From Epinephelus fuscoguttatus (taxonomy: Eukaryota > Chordata > Actinopteri > Perciformes > Serranidae): a stretch of DNA of 64,000 bases. The notes beneath the pieces are model-generated. The model did not search any database. It had not been told where the DNA came from and was given only the letters and a program-made list of their open reading frames with translations. Positions 60,901 to 64,000 of this stretch are shown here, piece after piece. The stretch is taken from contig NC_064755.1 of NCBI RefSeq assembly GCF_011397635.1, positions 39,662,059 through 39,726,058 on the forward strand, written 5' to 3'. Every line of letters starts with the position of its first letter. The first letter of the stretch is position 1. The position numbers and the translations under genes were made by a program.

Positions 60901-63239
60901 TGACACACAAAGATGTTACATTGTGCTCAAAGATATTGTGACAGGTAGTTTTCACCATTTTCTATTTTTTTTTTGGTCAGATCCCTAATTGAGAAAATAA
61001 TGGTCAACTAATCGATAATAAAAATAATCAGTAGTTGCAGCCGGATTTATTTTTTTTTAATTTTTAATTTCTAATTTTTTTAGCAGGAAAAACAGCTGAG
61101 AAATTAAAACAATAGCAGGTAACTCGACTTAAAAAGTGTTGCCCCACACAGAGTGATGAAATAGCATGCAGACAAGACAAGCAGAGAAAAATAACACTAG
61201 TTAGACAATATTATTCTTTATTTATCTGAGTCAAAGTAAACCTATTCTTTTGAAGTAAGTAATCAAAAGTATACAGCATTTAACTGAAAACAGTGAAATC
61301 TATACAGAGATGGGATACATAGAATGTCAGGGGCTGAGAAACAGACTGGTTGTCGACAGGATCTTTTAATGGTTACAATTTTCACCCAGAGGAGAGAAAT
61401 GTCTGTATGAATGTTTGAAGTATTTCTAATGTGATGTAATGTAGGACTTTATTCCCCAAGTGCAGAAAAATGATCTTAAACCGTAATTATCATCAAAAGA
61501 CATGACATTTGTCTTGATATTACCATATTTAGTAGACTGTAATTCATTTCCTTCAGAGTACGTCCTTCAGCTAAGAAGCAAAGTCACATTGCAATTTATT
61601 TATAATTGTCTCAAAATTACAACTATAAACATGTTTCTGATGCAACCTCCATCTGCCATGAGGGAAATTAACGAGGTGAAATTAAATTTGTGGAGAATAT
61701 GAGGTGACCTTCCTGTGAAGACATGGCAGGAATAAGAACAGAACACAGCAAAAGCATGTGTAGAATGCAACGGACCCACAACTGCAAAAAGCATTTTTAA
61801 GGTAGAATAGTTCTTCAAAGACACAATACAGGAGGATAACGGCTCTGTTGAAACTATCACTAATAAGGGCTCAAGTCTATTAAACTAATGAACATTATTT
61901 TATTTCGCAGATCGATGCCTTTGAGCTCCTGTTTTACTTTGACGACACCCTTGGTCATCTGATGTGGTAAGAAGTCTCAAAACTGTTTGACTACCAGCTT
62001 TCATTCAGTATAGAGCCACACCAACACACCATGAAATCAACTGTAACGTTACAGTACCTGTAAATATCAGATTCTCATGTCAGAAAAAGATTTAAAGATA
62101 AGTTTGTTGATATTTGTGTTTGTCCGTCTGTCAGTATTGTCTGACTTCTTGTCTCTGGCTCTCAGCTCCAAGCCCATTGGTTCTTATTAAAGACGTTAAT
62201 CTTTTAAAAACAAAAATATAGTTTCATTTAGTTTTTTTTAAATGTCCTGTAGTTTAATCAAGCAAACAAGAGGGATACTACAAAACTGGAAACCTGTTCT
62301 CCTCCTCTGCTCCCATCATCTGTGGTGTACCCCAAGGCTCCATCTTCGGACCCCTCTTATTTGCCCTGTATATGCTCCCGTTAGGCTTCCATAAATACAA
62401 TATTCTCCTACCACTTCTGTGCAGATGATAACCGAGTGAACTGGGTGATAACAATAACAACGCAGTTAGGTCCCTCCTCAACTGCCTCCAAGATGTGAAA
62501 TTTTGGATGGCAAAAAACTGTCTTGAAATAAATGATAGTAAGACAGAAATTGTCTTATTTGGCCCCTCCAGCTCCATCCAGGGTATAGCAAACCACCTAG
62601 GGCCCCTGACGCCTAACCTTCATACCCAGGCCAGAAATCTTGGAGTCATCTTTCATTCAGTTTTAAAATTTGACAAACAAATTAACACTGTTGTGAAAGT
62701 TTGCTTTTTACAACTTAGAAATATTGCCAAACAGACTGAGCCTCTCGTTTATTGACCTAAAGATAGTCATAAACGCTTTAATGTCCTCTCTTACTTACAT
62801 ACTTGCTATTTGTGCATGTTTTTGGGTTTCTTACATTATTTCTCTTACATTTTGCTGTTACCTTGTTATGTCATTTTACTTATTTTATTGTACAACACTC
62901 TGATTGATCTTAAAAATGCTTTAGAAATAAATTTGATTTGATTTGAAAGTTCACAAAGTGAGCTACCAATGCTTGACAATCATGGACAAAAATGCACTTC
63001 AGGACATTTGGAAAAGTATTTGTGCTGTGACGGATGATGTTTCACAGGTCTCTCAATAAGGGAGCAGAGCGTCTCAGCTGTGATCGTTCCTTCTCTCCTC
63101 TGTCGGTCTCCTCCAGGTTTGTTCCCCTCTTCCTCGTCCTCTTCCTCTTCTTCAGTGGTTGTTTTAGTCACAGGAGACAGGAGGAGAAGATGCCGCCGGC
63201 AGGGTGGATGCTACTGGTCCCCAGTGCCGCCTACTACTG
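54923..63239 (+). CDS. cln6: CLN6, ER transmembrane protein, 3'-partial
   Basis: CLN6 is a multi-pass ER protein. With CLN8 it forms the EGRESS complex that passes newly made lysosomal enzymes to the Golgi; loss causes neuronal ceroid lipofuscinosis in mammals. Exons 2-6 (59175-59295, 59721-59819, 59925-60113, 61911-61966, 63117-63239) read in one frame. The lengths of exons 3-6 (99, 189, 56, 123 nt) equal those I recall for human CLN6. Hallmarks are [40 protein letters not shown] and FFSGCF. The final exon, holding the last membrane helices and C-terminus, lies beyond base 64000. The gene is divergent from fem1b. Confidence 0.95.
54944..55005 (+). CDS. cln6: cln6 candidate exon 1
   Basis: ATG CAG opens a 62-nt stretch, [20 protein letters not shown] plus two bases, ending at donor gtttgt. 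The phase exactly fits exon 2, and the spliced N-terminus before the conserved FHLDLW is near human length (61 against 66 codons to the end of exon 2). It has the basic R-rich start of CLN6. An in-frame ATG lies 21 nt upstream (54923), with a stop just before it. Sequence conservation is too low for certainty. Confidence 0.4.
55340..55960 (-). pseudogene. Relic of a repetitive coding element (sense on minus strand)
   Basis: The minus strand gives [20 protein letters not shown], then WQTSAEAG, and in another frame GCRGFV-like and WLW-like pieces separated by stops and frameshifts. I have seen this VELTVPWE...VEVGCRGF pattern as a widespread fish retroelement-associated coding segment but cannot name its family. 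Plus-strand frames of 116-129 codons here are shadows. Confidence 0.5.
57200..57370. repeat. Dispersed repeat, related to 17565-17840
   Basis: It contains 'ctgctggatggattgtgatg', 'gttcatgttcccctcagga' and 'aataactttggtga', collinear with 17565-17840. Confidence 0.55.
57383..57595. repeat. Dispersed repeat, related to 4660-5085
   Basis: 'atgttggtattgtatatttc', 'gaggggatggtggatgg' and 'cctaggcaaga' match 4660-4840 in order and orientation. Confidence 0.5.
57678..58735. mobile_element. MITE-like element hosting a SINE
   Basis: It starts at about 57681 with 'aaaggtccagtgtataggat', the end motif of a common fish element also seen at 22695. It continues past the SINE with 'gaatcacctgaaaataag', 'cagtagcccagaatgg' and two diverged copies of a 'gcagataa-ttggctcctggtaaaa' block (58385-58470, 58545-58665). 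The right terminus is decayed. Confidence 0.6.
57745..58115 (+). mobile_element. tRNA-derived SINE with 10-bp target duplication
   Basis: A pol III A box TGGTGCAGTGG (57759-57769) and B box GGTTCGAACCC (57803-57813) lie 44 bases apart. The body is the familiar fish 'tggagtttgcatgttctccc' and 'tgggataggctccagc' sequence. The 3' tail is (GAAT)n. The decamer aagtatgttt flanks both ends (57735-57744 and 58116-58125), a clean insertion duplication. Confidence 0.85.
59175..59295 (+). CDS. cln6: cln6 exon 2
   Basis: The exon encodes [20 protein letters not shown] followed by RPVVM, against human [25 protein letters not shown]. The acceptor ttctgcag at 59174 is followed by an open frame of 7 codons before an in-frame Met (VEMEAVLSK), which could itself be a start if no exon 1 is used. 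It is phase 0 out, donor gtaata. Confidence 0.95.
59721..59819 (+). CDS. cln6: cln6 exon 3
   Basis: The exon encodes [20 protein letters not shown] followed by [13 protein letters not shown], 33 codons in phase 0, with acceptor tttgcag and donor gtacct. Confidence 0.96.
59925..60113 (+). CDS. cln6: cln6 exon 4, apparent GC donor
   Basis: The exon encodes [20 protein letters not shown], a membrane segment [13 protein letters not shown], and [20 protein letters not shown]. It is 189 nt, the human length. The only border that keeps the frame with exon 5 is ctg followed by gcacgt, so the intron starts GC rather than GT. Confidence 0.93.
60114..61910 (+). other. cln6: cln6 intron 4 (GC-AG), no gene seen
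   Basis: This 1.8-kb intron contains a TTTTG repeat followed by its inverse AAACA near 60184-60226, and AT-rich filler. Confidence 0.7.
61911..61966 (+). CDS. cln6: cln6 exon 5
   Basis: The exon encodes [18 protein letters not shown] plus two bases of Trp, 56 nt, against human IDSFELLYYYDEYLGHCMW. The acceptor is ttcgcag and the donor gtaaga. Confidence 0.95.
62250..62945 (+). pseudogene. LINE (L2/CR1-type) reverse-transcriptase 3' relic
   Basis: It reads [20 protein letters not shown], a broken active-site region, then [20 protein letters not shown] and [15 protein letters not shown], typical of the thumb and C-terminus of fish L2-type LINEs. It ends in a 'aataaatttgatttgattt' tail at 62925-62945. 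Frameshifts and stops show it is inactive. It is sense relative to cln6, in intron 5. Confidence 0.85.
63117..63239 (+). CDS. cln6: cln6 exon 6
   Basis: The exon encodes [20 protein letters not shown] followed by [12 protein letters not shown], a membrane segment and the conserved FSGCF. It is 123 nt as in human, donor gtgaga, ending two bases into Trp. Confidence 0.95.
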
Positions 63240-64000
63240 GTGAGATTGCTTTACTATTAGATCCCACAGAGAGTCTGTCTGTCCTGTAACTGAGCAGTCA
63301 CAGGTTCAATCCCAGCCATGTCTCTTATAATACATACAACTAATATAAAAAAGCAAACGTGTTTTGACGGACCCATAATGCTGACAAAATTACATTTCCT
63401 ATTAAAGCTACTCTTCTTGCATTTCGCACAGCACTTAGAAAAAATGTGAACATCCACAACACCCGCCTCCCTTCAAAAATCCCATCCCCCTCCTGCAACT
63501 CCACCTCCCTCCAAAGGCCTACTCCCCCCTCCTCCATTACATCCTCATTACGTCTAGACGTAGGCGTTGGCAAGGTAACGTTAGATACACGCAAGAGGAA
63601 AGCGAGTGTAACGTTACCACCAAGACAGACAGACACAACCCCGGAGTATTAAAACTCAACTGGAGTGAGTTTTAGAATAAGGTTACAGTGCTAACTCTAG
63701 ATAGTAGTGTATATGTTACTAGTAAGTGGAAACGCACAAGGAAGATAACGTTATGTTTGAGAGGCTACGCTACAGTAGGCTAACGTTAGCCATTAGCAAC
63801 TGGATGCTGTGTTGTCATATATAACGTTATAGCCTATGTTACATTAGAGGCCAGCTAAAAAATACCTGTCCAGCAGAAACTCTGCGACCATCTCGTCCCT
63901 TTTTAGCTCAGGATGAAGCTGCATCAGTCTTCGCCATTGCTCGAAAGCAGAGCCAGTGTTGACCTGAGTTTTGTCTCTTGCAGCATCGAGTTCTCTCTTA
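63240..64000 (+). other. cln6: cln6 intron 6, open at window end
   Basis: No match to the conserved last exon (the YLVTEGQ-type start) is seen. A GTTA-rich stretch with several 'aacgttagc' words lies at 63560-63840. The terminal 'ctcttgcag' looks like an acceptor, but what follows does not continue CLN6. Confidence 0.5.

Noticed and set aside
63975..64000. Acceptor-like ttgcag at the window end as cln6 exon 7
   Set aside because: The following bases give IEFSL-like residues rather than the conserved YLVTEGQ start, so it is not the last exon.

Overview
The window is vertebrate, and almost certainly teleost (percomorph-like) fish, nuclear DNA. The coding signal is split into short exons with GT-AG borders, introns are full of fish-type DNA transposons, LINE fragments, a tRNA-headed SINE and CA/TG microsatellites, and there is no operon-like packing. 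The species is not identifiable from sequence alone.

Three protein-coding genes are supported. (1) itga11 (integrin alpha-11, collagen-binding alpha chain), + strand: 28 exons from base 1 to the stop at 36906-36908. The signal peptide and the start of the beta-propeller lie before the window. The I (vWA) domain, the propeller with its calcium loops, the leg domains, the membrane helix and the cytoplasmic tail can all be read in one unbroken frame of 1130 codons plus stop. (2) fem1b (substrate receptor of a CUL2 ubiquitin ligase), - strand: two coding exons, 50849-50602 and 48225-46590, giving exactly 627 residues, the same length as human FEM1B. (3) cln6 (ER membrane protein of the EGRESS complex), + strand: exons 2-6 at 59175-63239 are secure, a candidate exon 1 lies at 54944-55005, and the last exon is beyond the window.

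The order and orientation (itga11 and fem1b convergent, fem1b and cln6 divergent) match the human 15q23 block ITGA11-FEM1B-CLN6. That is the main reason for calling the integrin alpha-11 rather than alpha-10. Teleosts often carry a and b copies of itga11 and cln6, and I cannot tell which copy this is. The three genes share a neighbourhood, not a pathway: collagen adhesion at the cell surface, regulated protein degradation, and ER-to-Golgi transfer of lysosomal enzymes.

Introns and spacers hold most of the unusual structure. There are three hAT-like elements with readable 8-bp target duplications (347-1714, 2218-2837, 30785-31236), a 2.4-kb inverted-repeat element inserted in an older repeat (8099-10493), a foldback of about 680 bp ending just before itga11 exon 8 (10899-11577), Tc1/mariner relics (14625-15430, 33585-33990, 44981-45881), two LINE reverse-transcriptase relics (26925-27365, 62250-62945), and a SINE inserted in another element (57745-58115). 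Two splice-level oddities stand out: cln6 exon 4 appears to use a GC donor, and several itga11 splice sites abut CA/TG repeats, most strikingly the exon 21 acceptor. I found no sign of a previously undescribed multi-gene system; the novelty here is structural.
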